This document shows, one piece after another, positions 7,748 to 18,319 of a stretch of 64,000 nt of DNA. This DNA is from an uncultured Aquimarina sp. (GTDB taxonomy: Bacteria; Bacteroidota; Bacteroidia; Flavobacteriales; Flavobacteriaceae): positions 310,001 through 374,000 of the forward strand of contig CANLOW010000001.1 of NCBI GenBank assembly GCA_947493035.1, read 5' to 3'. The notes beneath the pieces were generated by a model. It had not been told where the DNA came from and ran no database searches. It saw only the letters and a list, made by a program, of their open reading frames with translations. How positions within the stretch are numbered: position 1 is the first letter of the stretch; each line of letters opens with the position of its first letter. Position numbers and translations under genes: made by a program.

Positions 7748-9892
7748 ATGAAAAAGCATTTATTATTTTTTTTCCTATACGCCTCATTTACTTTATTCTC
7801 TCAAAAAAGTATCCAACTTGAAGAAATTTGGAATGGAAGTTTCCGTCCTAAATATTTAAATGAGATTCATCACTTAAATAATTCTGAAGAATATACATAC
7901 TTAGACTATAACAGATCTACTAAAGTAACAAGTATTATTGCTAAAGCTTATGACTCTATGGATGAACGCACCATAATAAGCAACAAAGATGTAAAACTAA
8001 ACTATTTTTCAACTTACACATTTTCAAACAACGAACAGAAATTACTTCTAGGCACAAACATCAAATCTAGATATAGATATTCTTCTACTGGAATATATTA
8101 TGCTTATGATATTCATTCTAAATCTTTAACTCAACTATTTGAAAAAGCTATTTGTAATCCTTCGTTTTCCCCTGATGGTTCTAAGGTTACTTTTGTCTAT
8201 GAGAATAATATATACATCAAAGACTTAATTTCTCAAAAAATCACTCAAGTCACTAGGGATGGTAAAGAAAATAGTATCATCAATGGATTATCTGATTGGG
8301 TTTACGAAGAAGAATTCGAACTAATTAATACAATAAAATGGAGCCCTGATGGGAAACAAATTGCTTTTTTGAAATTTGACGAAACTAAAGTCCGTGAATA
8401 TAGCATGCCTATTTATGGACAAGAAAATTACCCGAGCTTGCATATTTTCAAATACCCTAAGGCCGGAGAAAATAACAGTATTGTAACAGCACATATTTTC
8501 AATATAAAGAAACAAATCACAACTTCTGTTGACTTCAAAAATACTCCGTATTATATTCCAAGATTATTATGGCGAAATGAAAAAGAAATAGCATTTCAAA
8601 CCTTAAATCGCCATCAAAACAAGCTTAACATCTATAGCTTCAATACCCGTAATCAAAAAATAGAAACTATTTATTCTGAAGAAAATGATACCTATGTAGA
8701 AATCGACAATCATTTTCAATTCTCCAAAAATGGAGATTATTACTTAACCTCCGAAAAAGATGGTTTTAATCATATATATTATTATGATGATCTCGGAGCC
8801 GAAACACAAATCACTGCTGGTAATTGGGAAGTCACTGAATTATATGACTTCAACGAGCAGAAAAAAGAATTCTATTTTCAATCCAACAAAGGGAATGAAA
8901 TTGAACGTCAAATTTTCAGTGTTAATTTTGATCAACAATTAATTCCTCTCACTACAAACTCTGGAAAACACGAAGCTTCGTTTAATAAGAATCAATCTTT
9001 ATTTATCGATACATTTTCTAGTCAGACTGTTCCTTATAAATTTGATGTCATATACATTAACAAAACTAAAAGTTCTAGAAATCTATTGAACAATGATAAA
9101 TTACTAGCCAATCTTAAATCCTATCAATTACCAAAAAAGGAATTTAAAAAAATATACTTGAATGGTTTTGAATTAAATAGCTACATCATAAAACCTTCAA
9201 ATTTTGATGGTACAAAAAAATATCCTATCCTATTATATCAATATTCAGGACCTGGTTCACAAATGGTAAAAAACACATGGCAATCCTATAATGACTATTG
9301 GCATTATTTATTAGCGGAAAAGGGATATATAGTCGCTTGTATTGATGGAAGAGGAACCGGAGCAAAAGGAGCCTCTTTCAAAAAACTAACTCAATTACAG
9401 CTTGGCAAATTAGAAGCTGAAGATCAAATCGCATTTGCTAAACATCTAGGAAAAGAGAAATTCATTGATAAAACACGAATCGGCATTTGGGGTTGGAGTT
9501 TTGGAGGTTTTACAGCCCTAAACTCAATTTTAAAAAGCAATACTACTTTTAAAACAGCTATATCTGTTGCACCAGTTACTCACTGGGGGTATTATGACAC
9601 TATTTACACTGAACGCTTCTTAAAAACACCACAAGAAAATAAAAGTGGTTACAATGATAATTCCCCTATTACTTATGCAAAAAACTTAAACTGCCCATTA
9701 CTACTTGTTCATGGTGGCGCAGATGATAATGTCCATTTACAAAACACATTGCAACTGAGTACTGCTTTAGTAAAGCACAACAAGGCTTTTGACCAAGAAA
9801 TTTACACCAATAAAAATCATGGAATTTATGGGGGCTATACTCGTCTTCATCTATATAAGAAGATGACTAATTTTATTCTAGAAAACCTTTAA
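7748..9892 (+). CDS. Dipeptidyl-peptidase IV-type S9 serine peptidase
   Basis: This protein of 714 residues, typical for bacterial DPP IV, has a signal peptide (1-19). The N-terminal beta-propeller (DPPIV_N, about 85-430) contains the double-glutamate region DWVYEEEFE, which in DPP IV binds the substrate amino terminus. The alpha/beta hydrolase domain carries the triad: Ser584 in GWSFGG, Asp659 or Asp660 in HGGADDNVH, and His691 in NKNHGIYGG. It removes X-Pro dipeptides from peptides, probably in the periplasm, as part of peptide utilisation. It lies 90 bases after rlmB with no sign of co-regulation, and it converges with the next gene, leaving only 3 bases between the stops. Confidence 0.93.
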   Translation: MKKHLLFFFLYASFTLFSQKSIQLEEIWNGSFRPKYLNEIHHLNNSEEYTYLDYNRSTKVTSIIAKAYDSMDERTIISNKDVKLNYFSTYTFSNNEQKLLLGTNIKSRYRYSSTGIYYAYDIHSKSLTQLFEKAICNPSFSPDGSKVTFVYENNIYIKDLISQKITQVTRDGKENSIINGLSDWVYEEEFELINTIKWSPDGKQIAFLKFDETKVREYSMPIYGQENYPSLHIFKYPKAGENNSIVTAHIFNIKKQITTSVDFKNTPYYIPRLLWRNEKEIAFQTLNRHQNKLNIYSFNTRNQKIETIYSEENDTYVEIDNHFQFSKNGDYYLTSEKDGFNHIYYYDDLGAETQITAGNWEVTELYDFNEQKKEFYFQSNKGNEIERQIFSVNFDQQLIPLTTNSGKHEASFNKNQSLFIDTFSSQTVPYKFDVIYINKTKSSRNLLNNDKLLANLKSYQLPKKEFKKIYLNGFELNSYIIKPSNFDGTKKYPILLYQYSGPGSQMVKNTWQSYNDYWHYLLAEKGYIVACIDGRGTGAKGASFKKLTQLQLGKLEAEDQIAFAKHLGKEKFIDKTRIGIWGWSFGGFTALNSILKSNTTFKTAISVAPVTHWGYYDTIYTERFLKTPQENKSGYNDNSPITYAKNLNCPLLLVHGGADDNVHLQNTLQLSTALVKHNKAFDQEIYTNKNHGIYGGYTRLHLYKKMTNFILENL

Positions 9893-9895
9893 TAT

Positions 9896-12800
9896 TTAAT
9901 AAGAATAACATTGATGTTGTCCATCATTAACTCCAACAATCACCTTTTTCAATGAAGGCAAATGAACTAATTGACGGACATCTCCTTTAGTATAAAAACC
10001 TGTATTATTATTTGATACATAATCAAATTGCCCTTTCCCATTTCCTTTTAAGAAAACACCTACTCCTGCATCAGAGCGGGTAGTCTCTACTTCGAATTGA
10101 TAATTATTTCCCGCTACAAGAAGATCCTTAACCCCATCTCCGTCAAAATCTTGAAAAAGTATACTATTTACTATTGAAGACTGCACTTCATTTACGAATG
10201 GTTGAAATGTAAATTCACCCTTATTATTAATAAATATCCCAGATCGGAATTCATTTACTTCATAATGCAATGCTGAATTAATCCCTTTTCCTAAAATACC
10301 ATCGACACCTAGATTTGCAAATTCCTCGAATGTGGGAATTTTCTGTGCAATATGAGGCATTTGCTGTGATGTACAAGTACGACCTCTTACTGGTACTTGA
10401 ACGCCTTTATAGTCTTTCGCTAAAACGATATCTTCAGTACCATTAAAATCAAAATCCTTAGCATAGACATGGAAAGGTTTCTCTTTCGAAGCATGGAATT
10501 TCATATTTAACCCAAGATTACCTGCAATAACATCTAAGTCCCCGTCATTGTCTACATCTTCAACAAGCACTTTATTCCACCAGCCTTTGGTATTAGACAA
10601 GCTTGAAAATTTGGTAGCCTTAGTCAACTTACCTTCCTTATTCAGCAGAACTTCAACACCTGTCCACTCCCCTACTACTATTAAATCTTGAGCTCCATCA
10701 TTATCAAAATCTTTCCATACAGCATCTTTCACTAAACCTAATTTTGATAATTCGGAATTTTCATCCTTAATAAACTTTCCTTTATTATTTTTCAAAATAT
10801 AACTTTCACCTGATTGAGGGTATTTCCCTGGAATAACACCAGCACCAATAAACAAATCTAAATCTCCATCATTATCATAATCTGAAGCTTTAACAGTAGC
10901 GGTAACTACACGCAAATCGGGAAGCCCATCGTCACTTTTTAGGAAGTTTCCCTTCCCATCATTAAGATACAATCGATCTTGCTGACCTCTAGAAGTCGGA
11001 GAAAACTCATAACTACCAGAACCTACATATAAATCTTTATCACCATCATTATCAGCATCAAAAAAAAGTGCTGAGATATCTTCAAACTTCCCATCATCTA
11101 ATATAGCTTTTGGTGTTTTCTCTCGAAATTTCCCAGAGGAAGTACCGAACAACAATTTAGGATTATCATTAAATGCTCCTCCTATAAAAACATCATCAAA
11201 ACCATCACTATTTATATCTGCACTTGCAATTGATGGTCCTAAGTGAGAGTATTTATAAGGAAGTAATAATTGATTTTTATAATCGTTATTGTACTTCTCT
11301 TTATGAGCATAACCGAAATGACTTGCCTTAAATATATTTTTATTCTCCTTTATTTTAGTTGAAGTTTTAATCGCATCTATATAAGAGATTTTATGATGCT
11401 TATTCAATGCTAAACCAGTAACTATTTGTGATTTTCCGTCTAACCATTTTATTGTCGCTTTCTTTATCTCTACTTCCTTAGAAATACCAAAATGCAATCG
11501 ATTAGAGACCGATGACAAAAAACCTCTAGAGTTAATTAGTTGCCTAGTCAACATATCACCTTCACTTGTTTCTAAAGTTACCTTAACCCCTAATCCATTG
11601 ATGTTATTCTTAGGCCCATCAAACTCAAAACTAGCAAACTGTCCTAGACCTAATTCTACAGCATTATTTTTAAGAATAGTAGCAGGTTCATCTATATTAT
11701 TTGTTACAATTTCTAAATCTCCATCATTATCTAAGTCAACGTAAACGGCTCCATTAGAAAATGTTTCTGTAAGGTTAGCCCATTCATCAGTTTTATCTTG
11801 AAACGTTAAATCTCCTTTGTTTTTAAATATGTAATTTTTTAGTTTTTGTTGAGGCAATTTTCTCACTAACTCTAAGAAATCCTTTTTAGTAGGCTTTCTT
11901 CCATTAGCTTTTAATTTACTCATTGTTGATATTTTAGCATCTTGATCTAAAACATCTCTAAAAATACCATTAGCAATAAATATATCATTGTAACCATCTA
12001 AATCAAAATCTGCAAATAGGCATGACCAACTCCAATCTGTATTAGCAACCCCAGCCATTTGGCTTACCTCTTGAAAATCGCCCGATTCTTGACCTAATTG
12101 CAACATATTATGCATATACTGGTAATGATAACCATTTTCAACCATTTTCTCGAACTTAGGTATAGATGTCATAGCCATAGTAGTCTTGGATCGGAAATAA
12201 TCTGAAGGACTCATATCTAAGCTAATCAAATCACTTAACCCATCATTATTAAAATCAGAGACATCACTACCCATACTATAATAAGAAGTATGCTTAAAAA
12301 CATCTTTTATGCTTTCTTCAAAAGAACTTCCTCCTTTATTTATATAAAGAAAGTCTGGTGATTTAAAATCATTACAAACATAAACATCTAAAAAACCATC
12401 ATTATTAAAATCCCCTACTTGTGGGTTCAAACCAAAGCTTTTATCCATAAGAATCTTTGCCTTATTTGAAATATCTACATATTTCCCATTAACATTTTCA
12501 TATAGTTTATCACAACCAAAAAATTCTTTATTAATTTCAAAATTCGATTCTTTTTCAAAATCAACAACCAAACTAGTCTTCTTATTTAAGACTGGAGTAT
12601 TAGAAATAAATAGATCTAAATCATTGTCATTATCAAAATCAAAAAAAGAGGATTGAACACCTCTATTTTCATCAGCTATATCATATCCTTCGGCATTTTC
12701 AACAAACTGAAAATCTCCTTTATTAATGAAAAGCTGATTTTTAAACTTGCCTTTCGACTTATCTAAACCTCCTCTAGTTATATAAATATCTATTAAACCA

Positions 12801-13234
12801 TCTTGATTAATATCTACCTGGGTTACACCTAAACAAAACCCTCCATCATTACTTATCCCTGCAAACTTGGTTATTCTTTTAAATTTTAAATTTCCTAAAT
12901 TCTTATAAAATATCGATTTCTTATGATTACTAAGAAAAAAAATATCTTTTAAGCCATCCTTATCAAAATCCTCTACCACTACTCCTGCACCATTATAGGC
13001 GTATTCATACAGATAATAGTTAAACTCTTCATCTTCTCTTATCTCATTAACAAAATCTACTCCAGACAAATCTGGTGATAAACTTGTAAAAAGTTTCTTC
13101 TCATTCATTGGCTCAACATACTTCGAAGAAGTAGGTTCTATCGATTGTTCTTTATTTCGGGAACAAAAAACATTACCTAATAATAAAAAACTAAAAATAA
13201 TTAACCTATATATTGAAATTCCGTGGAGACGCAT
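9896..13234 (-). CDS. VCBS/FG-GAP repeat surface lipoprotein with ASPIC/UnbV domain (CRTAC1-like)
   Basis: This protein of 1112 residues has a lipoprotein signal (LLGNVFC, Cys24). It contains about a dozen FG-GAP/VCBS blades with calcium-type loops such as DFDKDGLKD, DINQDGLID, DFDNDNDLD and DYDNDGDLD. These are arranged as two propellers with an ASPIC/UnbV domain between them (about 545-625, INGLGVKVTLE onward). Proteins of this kind often follow SusC/SusD pairs in Bacteroidota and are thought to bind ligands at the cell surface, though no enzymatic role is established. It lies downstream of the SusD stop but beyond a terminator (13308-13345), so it is probably read from its own start or by read-through. 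Confidence 0.85.
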   Translation of the reverse strand: MRLHGISIYRLIIFSFLLLGNVFCSRNKEQSIEPTSSKYVEPMNEKKLFTSLSPDLSGVDFVNEIREDEEFNYYLYEYAYNGAGVVVEDFDKDGLKDIFFLSNHKKSIFYKNLGNLKFKRITKFAGISNDGGFCLGVTQVDINQDGLIDIYITRGGLDKSKGKFKNQLFINKGDFQFVENAEGYDIADENRGVQSSFFDFDNDNDLDLFISNTPVLNKKTSLVVDFEKESNFEINKEFFGCDKLYENVNGKYVDISNKAKILMDKSFGLNPQVGDFNNDGFLDVYVCNDFKSPDFLYINKGGSSFEESIKDVFKHTSYYSMGSDVSDFNNDGLSDLISLDMSPSDYFRSKTTMAMTSIPKFEKMVENGYHYQYMHNMLQLGQESGDFQEVSQMAGVANTDWSWSCLFADFDLDGYNDIFIANGIFRDVLDQDAKISTMSKLKANGRKPTKKDFLELVRKLPQQKLKNYIFKNKGDLTFQDKTDEWANLTETFSNGAVYVDLDNDGDLEIVTNNIDEPATILKNNAVELGLGQFASFEFDGPKNNINGLGVKVTLETSEGDMLTRQLINSRGFLSSVSNRLHFGISKEVEIKKATIKWLDGKSQIVTGLALNKHHKISYIDAIKTSTKIKENKNIFKASHFGYAHKEKYNNDYKNQLLLPYKYSHLGPSIASADINSDGFDDVFIGGAFNDNPKLLFGTSSGKFREKTPKAILDDGKFEDISALFFDADNDGDKDLYVGSGSYEFSPTSRGQQDRLYLNDGKGNFLKSDDGLPDLRVVTATVKASDYDNDGDLDLFIGAGVIPGKYPQSGESYILKNNKGKFIKDENSELSKLGLVKDAVWKDFDNDGAQDLIVVGEWTGVEVLLNKEGKLTKATKFSSLSNTKGWWNKVLVEDVDNDGDLDVIAGNLGLNMKFHASKEKPFHVYAKDFDFNGTEDIVLAKDYKGVQVPVRGRTCTSQQMPHIAQKIPTFEEFANLGVDGILGKGINSALHYEVNEFRSGIFINNKGEFTFQPFVNEVQSSIVNSILFQDFDGDGVKDLLVAGNNYQFEVETTRSDAGVGVFLKGNGKGQFDYVSNNNTGFYTKGDVRQLVHLPSLKKVIVGVNDGQHQCYSY

Positions 13235-13307
13235 ATTATCTATGTTTGATAGACGTTAAAAATAACAATTTCATTAAAAAAAAGACTGTTTTAATTAATC
13301 TTACACA

Positions 13308-13345
13308 TAAAAAAACGGTGAGTCAAATAAATGACCCACCGTTTT
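13308..13345 (-). terminator. Rho-independent terminator of the first SusC/SusD unit
   Basis: On the minus strand, AAAACGGTGGGTCA and TGACTCACCGTTTT form a stem with one internal mismatch around a short loop, followed by seven T. It lies 40 bases after the SusD stop. Its 3' flanking sequence resembles that of the terminator at 19617-19654. Confidence 0.85.
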
Positions 13346-13384
13346 CAAAAACAAAATAAAATATAACTATTCTATAGCTTAAAT

Positions 13385-14989
13385 TTATTCTTGCAAATTA
13401 GGATTTGCAGATATAATTTGCTCTGGTAAAGTATGGAAATAATTAGCTGTACTTAACTCTAAAGTTGATTCAGGACTAATTATTTCATTAGGTAATCTTA
13501 TTAACTCGTTATCCGCATTACGTGAGACTTGAGGGTTTCTATTAGAAAGAGCATCTTTTACTAATTTCAATCTAACTAAATCATTCCATCTCTGGTATTC
13601 TCCTGCAAACTCCCATTTTCTTTCTGTTACAGCTAATTCAGCTAAATCTCCGTCACCAGGACCTAAATCTATCTTAGTTGTAGCAGGATCATAAGATCTT
13701 CTTCTAATAACGTTTAATGACTCCCATGCTTCAGCACTTGGATTACCGCTTCTTGCAGAAGCCTCAGCATGAATTAAGAATACCTCTGCATACCTCATAA
13801 TAAAGTCACTTCTATTCGTTTTAAAAGTACCTGCAGCAATTTCTCTAGTTGTTCTTCTTCCTCTTCTTTCTACTGGGCCTGTAATTTTCCTAAATAACGG
13901 GCTTTGTTGTCTATCAGCAAATTCAGAAATCCAATCTAAATCATTAAGATAAGTACCATCCTTTCTAGGTCCTTCAGGAAAGTCTTCAAAAAAACGAATC
14001 TCAGCATAAGTTTCATCCCATCCTCCATTAGCACCACTATTACCAACGGCACCAAATTTCTGATTCTCAGATGCATTATTAGCAGTTTGTACTACATAAG
14101 CCAATGAAAAAACTGATTCATCATTAAATCTATTAGCTAAAAGCCATAGGTCACCAACATTGTCCATTAATTGAAAATTATAATCAGCACTTTCAGCAAT
14201 AACCTCTTTTGCTAATTTTGCTGCTTCGCTGTATTTTGAAACATCTTCTACAGGATAACCTGCCCAATCCATATATAATCGCGCCAAGATTGCTTTAGCT
14301 GAACCTTTACCAGGTCTAGTATGCCCTTTAACAGTTGTATTCCCTAGAGGACCATTATTAACGTTAGGCAATAACTCTATCGCTCTTTTTAAATCTGCTT
14401 CTATGTAAGAATATGTTTCTGCTCTAGAAGGCAACTCTAACCCAGACAACACAGGATCTAAACTTTCTATAATAGGCACCCTATTATGCATTCTTAACAT
14501 TTTATGATAAGCTAATGCTCTTAAAAAATGAGCTTCTCCTGTTAAAGCATTAATAGATTCTTCTTCATCAGGAAAACGTTCAACCATCGTAGATCCATTT
14601 TGGATAGAAAAATTAGCATTTCGGATTACTTTAAAGTTATCATTCCAATGATCTATTAATCTAGAATTTGTTGGCCTTACAGACCTTTGATCAAACTCTC
14701 TAAAATCTTCTTTATTATTTGCAAAAGTAGTAACACCGTCAGAAAAAAGTGTACTTGCTGTAGTAATATCATCACCTGCCCAAGCATCAATGTAATATGT
14801 TGTCTTTCTCGAGCCATTATTTAAAGCAGCGTATATTCCCGTTACACTAGCTGAAAAATCAGAAACCAATTCAAACTCTCCTGCAGGCGGATTAAACTCA
14901 CCTTGGTCTAAGTCTAATTCTCCACATGAAACTATTATCGCAGATACAGAAAAGTATACTAAAATATTTTTAAAAACTTTATTTTTCAT
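13385..14989 (-). CDS. RagB/SusD-family nutrient-binding lipoprotein (module 1)
   Basis: This protein of 534 residues has a lipobox (IIVSC, Cys22). The SusD fold is recognisable from the helical TPR-like core (ALTGEAHFLRALAYHKMLR; AKAILARLYMDWAGYP) and the conserved C-terminal block (EVFLIHAEASARSGNP, RKWEFAGEYQRWNDLVRLK). It sits on the SusC barrel as a lid and captures ligand. The start is 26 bases after the susC stop, so the pair is co-transcribed. It resembles the SusD of module 2 in several blocks (WDE.., EDFPEGPRKDGTYLNDL), which supports tandem duplication. The ligand cannot be read from the sequence. No glycoside hydrolase or sulfatase is nearby, so the ligand need not be a polysaccharide. 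Confidence 0.93.
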   Translation of the reverse strand: MKNKVFKNILVYFSVSAIIVSCGELDLDQGEFNPPAGEFELVSDFSASVTGIYAALNNGSRKTTYYIDAWAGDDITTASTLFSDGVTTFANNKEDFREFDQRSVRPTNSRLIDHWNDNFKVIRNANFSIQNGSTMVERFPDEEESINALTGEAHFLRALAYHKMLRMHNRVPIIESLDPVLSGLELPSRAETYSYIEADLKRAIELLPNVNNGPLGNTTVKGHTRPGKGSAKAILARLYMDWAGYPVEDVSKYSEAAKLAKEVIAESADYNFQLMDNVGDLWLLANRFNDESVFSLAYVVQTANNASENQKFGAVGNSGANGGWDETYAEIRFFEDFPEGPRKDGTYLNDLDWISEFADRQQSPLFRKITGPVERRGRRTTREIAAGTFKTNRSDFIMRYAEVFLIHAEASARSGNPSAEAWESLNVIRRRSYDPATTKIDLGPGDGDLAELAVTERKWEFAGEYQRWNDLVRLKLVKDALSNRNPQVSRNADNELIRLPNEIISPESTLELSTANYFHTLPEQIISANPNLQE

Positions 14990-15015
14990 AATAATAATGA
15001 ATTAAGTGTTATTAT

Positions 15016-18000
15016 TTAAAATTCCAATTTAACCCCCATCGTATAAGTCCTTGGATTAGGTACACCTCCAAAATCAATTCCAGAAGCCCTATCATTAGTA
15101 CCTTCAGACGAACCCTCTGGGTCATAACCAGAATAATCTGAAATCAAAAATAAATTCTGACCACTAACATATACATTCATACTATTAACCCCTTTTATTG
15201 GATTATTTAAAGTATATCCAAGAGATAAATTCGCAAGTCTTACGAAATCACCATCTTCAACCCATCTAGATGAATTAAAGTCATTATCTGTAGGAATATT
15301 TGTAGGATTATCAATTGTTGTAACGTTTAATAAATTTGTTGAAAGGTTTTGACCAAAAGGACCATCTCCTCCATTTAAAGCTGCTCTAGCTTGGTTGTAC
15401 ACTTCAAAACCAGCTGAACCTTGTAAGAAAATATTTAAAGACAGGTTTTTGTAATCAAATGTTTGATTTAAACCAAATGTCCATTCTGGTGTACCATTAC
15501 CTATAACTTCCAATGCCTCTACATCTTCGTCAAGATCATCAGCATACACACTAGCTCCAAAAGGAATAGCTGTACCGTCAGCTCTCAATAACTCTTCAGT
15601 ACTATTGTTTACACCTAAATACCTGCGCCCAACGAAAGTACCCAATGGCTGACCTACTTGAATTCTAGCAATTCTAGAAGAAGCATCTAAAGACAGAATT
15701 CCATCATCAAAAAAGTCTCTATTCTGACTAACAGCTGTAACTTCATTTTTCACTTTCGAAGCAACTGCGAAGACATTCCAATTAAAATTTTCTGTCTGAA
15801 CTACGTCTGCTGATAATGAAATATCAAAACCTTTATTTTCTATTTCAGCACTATTTCTAAAAATAGATATATTAGTTATTGGATTTGTATCTTGAATCAA
15901 AAGATCTTCTGTTACTTTTTCAAAATAGTCAAAAGAGAAGTCAACTCTACCATTAAATAATCCCAGGTCTAAACCTGCATTCCATGTCTCCGTAGTTTCC
16001 CATGTTAAGCCAGGAGCAGAAGCTTGTGTTGGAGTAACTCCATTCGGCGCTGATGCTAAATCACCATTAAAAGGAAAAATAATTTGTCTAAAATCATCAG
16101 GTCTAATACTACCAACTCTTAACTCTGTAGCTGTAGAAGGTACATTCTGGTTACCTATACGCCCCCAAGAACCTCTTAATTTTGCTGAATACAACACATC
16201 ACTATTCTCTACAAATTTAAGATTATTAAAACTATACGCCACCGAAGCAGAAGGGAAGTACCCTACTCTTTCTCCTTTTGCAAACCTAGAAGATTCGTCT
16301 CTACGAATAGAACCTGTTAAATAGAAATTTCTTGCAAAATTATATTCTAATCTTGCCATATATGATTCAATAGAATTACTACCTCCACCGGTATTGACAG
16401 TCGTACTCGAATTATTTGGCACAAGATTATCCGCAATGAAAACATTTGGACTTTGAGGATCTAAAATCCCTAAATTATGATTTCTTAGCTCATCACCTTG
16501 TAATTCATATAAAGCTGTAGCATTAAAATTATGATCTCCAAACGACTGTCTCCAGTTTAATATATTACTTATTTGATGTCCTGTAAAAACACTTGTATTT
16601 ACACCTGCAGAGATACTTACATCATTTTTAAAACTTTCATTTGTTACATGACGAGTATTTAAACCACCAATTAAGGTATAAGAGAAATTATCATTAAAAT
16701 CATAATTTAAATTTATATTAGCATTCACACGATCTTCTTCTCTATTATCATTTGTTGCCAATAATGCTGCAATTGGATTTACTGCATCATTAACATTTAC
16801 TAAATTTTGTGTAGTCCTTATAATATCACCATTTACATCTCTTAAAGGAGTTAAAGGATCAAAAGTATGAGCTCTAGAAGACAAGCCCCCTCTAAATCGA
16901 GCAAATCCTCTAGTATCGTTATGCTCAATTTCTCTACTTGCATACAAGTTTAACCCTACAGTTAATTTATCATTAACTTTTGCATTTAAATTAGATCTCA
17001 AGGATGTTCTTTCATATTCATTGCTCTCAACAATACCTTCTTGATCATTATAATTAGCAGATACAAAATAATTAATCTTATCATCTCCACCACTTACAGA
17101 AACTTGAGTATTATAAGAAAAAGCAGATCTAAACAAATCATCTTCGTGATCTATAGGGTTTCTATTATAAAAATCAACATCATTCTCAGTCAATGAGAAT
17201 AATTCTTGTGTTCCATCCTCAAGAGTTCTTGTCACAGGAATATTATTATCTAACAAAAAGTTTGCAAATTGACCTGAAGACAAACGTCCTTTATATTTTT
17301 TTGCCAATTTACTTACTGATACAAAATGCTCTACATTCACTTTAGCCTTTCCCTTTCCTTTCTTCGTTGTAACCAGTATAACACCATTTGCACCTCTTGA
17401 ACCATAAACTGCTAAAGCCGAAGCATCTTTTAACACCTCTAAAGAAGCAATGTCCGATGGATTAATTGTTCTCAAATCTCCTCCAAAAATACCATCTACA
17501 ACAACCAATGGACCGTTTTCTTGATTTATAGAATTTACACCACGCACACGAATTTTAACTCCAGCACCTGCGTTTCCACCTGTACGAGCTAAACTAACCC
17601 CTGCTGTTCTACCTTGCAATATGTCTTCTGTACGTGTAATAGGTTGTTCTTTATATTGTTCTTCAGTAACTTTTGCAACCGCTCCAGTTAAATCACTTTT
17701 AGTTGTCTTTCCGTATCCAATAATTACAACTTCGTTTAAAGCCGTATCATCTTCCTCTAATGAAACGTTTAAAGTAGATGTAGACCCTACCGCTTTCTCT
17801 GAAGTTTTAAAACCAACATAAGAAAAAACAAGTACATCAGCATCAGTTACATTGATAGAGTAGTTTCCATCAAAATCTGTCTGAGTACCTTTTGTTTGAC
17901 CTTTAACTGTAATATTTACTCCAGGCAAAGACTCTCCTGTAGTATCTGTTACTGTACCAGTAACTGTTTTTAAAGTTTGATCACTTTCTATATCGTTTTC

Positions 18001-18165
18001 GTAAGAAGACGAAGTAATTTCATTTGTTGTCACATTAGATAGTGACGATGCTGACTCTTCATTAGAATTAAATTCATTGCTTGCAAAAGCACTGAATCCT
18101 AACCCTAATACTAGAAACAACACAAGGGCTTTTCTAACCCTCAACTTTTTTAAAGTTGTTTTCAT
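15016..18165 (-). CDS. SusC/RagA-type TonB-dependent outer-membrane transporter without STN domain (module 1)
   Basis: This protein of 1049 residues has a signal peptide (1-29). A carboxypeptidase-regulatory-like domain (about 66-145, TGTVTDTTGESLPGVNITVK) is followed by the TonB plug (ILQGRTAGVSL, VRGVNSI, VLKDASALAVYGSRGANGVI) and a 22-strand-type barrel ending in Phe (MGVKLEF). Unlike the related SusC at 21282-24527 it has no STN domain between the signal peptide and the regulatory-like domain; a Ser/Asn-rich stretch of about 35 residues stands there. It imports ligand with its SusD partner, using energy passed by TonB. The first bases and the leader are almost identical to those of the other susC. 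Confidence 0.95.
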   Translation of the reverse strand: MKTTLKKLRVRKALVLFLVLGLGFSAFASNEFNSNEESASSLSNVTTNEITSSSYENDIESDQTLKTVTGTVTDTTGESLPGVNITVKGQTKGTQTDFDGNYSINVTDADVLVFSYVGFKTSEKAVGSTSTLNVSLEEDDTALNEVVIIGYGKTTKSDLTGAVAKVTEEQYKEQPITRTEDILQGRTAGVSLARTGGNAGAGVKIRVRGVNSINQENGPLVVVDGIFGGDLRTINPSDIASLEVLKDASALAVYGSRGANGVILVTTKKGKGKAKVNVEHFVSVSKLAKKYKGRLSSGQFANFLLDNNIPVTRTLEDGTQELFSLTENDVDFYNRNPIDHEDDLFRSAFSYNTQVSVSGGDDKINYFVSANYNDQEGIVESNEYERTSLRSNLNAKVNDKLTVGLNLYASREIEHNDTRGFARFRGGLSSRAHTFDPLTPLRDVNGDIIRTTQNLVNVNDAVNPIAALLATNDNREEDRVNANINLNYDFNDNFSYTLIGGLNTRHVTNESFKNDVSISAGVNTSVFTGHQISNILNWRQSFGDHNFNATALYELQGDELRNHNLGILDPQSPNVFIADNLVPNNSSTTVNTGGGSNSIESYMARLEYNFARNFYLTGSIRRDESSRFAKGERVGYFPSASVAYSFNNLKFVENSDVLYSAKLRGSWGRIGNQNVPSTATELRVGSIRPDDFRQIIFPFNGDLASAPNGVTPTQASAPGLTWETTETWNAGLDLGLFNGRVDFSFDYFEKVTEDLLIQDTNPITNISIFRNSAEIENKGFDISLSADVVQTENFNWNVFAVASKVKNEVTAVSQNRDFFDDGILSLDASSRIARIQVGQPLGTFVGRRYLGVNNSTEELLRADGTAIPFGASVYADDLDEDVEALEVIGNGTPEWTFGLNQTFDYKNLSLNIFLQGSAGFEVYNQARAALNGGDGPFGQNLSTNLLNVTTIDNPTNIPTDNDFNSSRWVEDGDFVRLANLSLGYTLNNPIKGVNSMNVYVSGQNLFLISDYSGYDPEGSSEGTNDRASGIDFGGVPNPRTYTMGVKLEF

Positions 18166-18189
18166 AAATAAAGTTTGGTTAATTGTTAC
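18166..18189 (-). promoter_or_regulatory. Conserved 5' leader of susC (module 1)
   Basis: The 24 bases before the ATG match the leader at 24528-24551 at 23 of 24 positions, and the first 18 coding bases are also the same. The sequence farther upstream differs, so this is a conserved translation-initiation or regulatory segment rather than just recent duplication of a whole region. Confidence 0.6.
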
Positions 18190-18319
18190 AAATTAATTTA
18201 AATAAGTAGCATACGGTGAGCACACTACTTTAAACCACTAGAAAATTCTAATAGCTTAAGTAAGTTTTAATAGTATTAAATTTTGATTTTGTCAGAGAAG
18301 ATTTCACCGCCCTTCTCTT

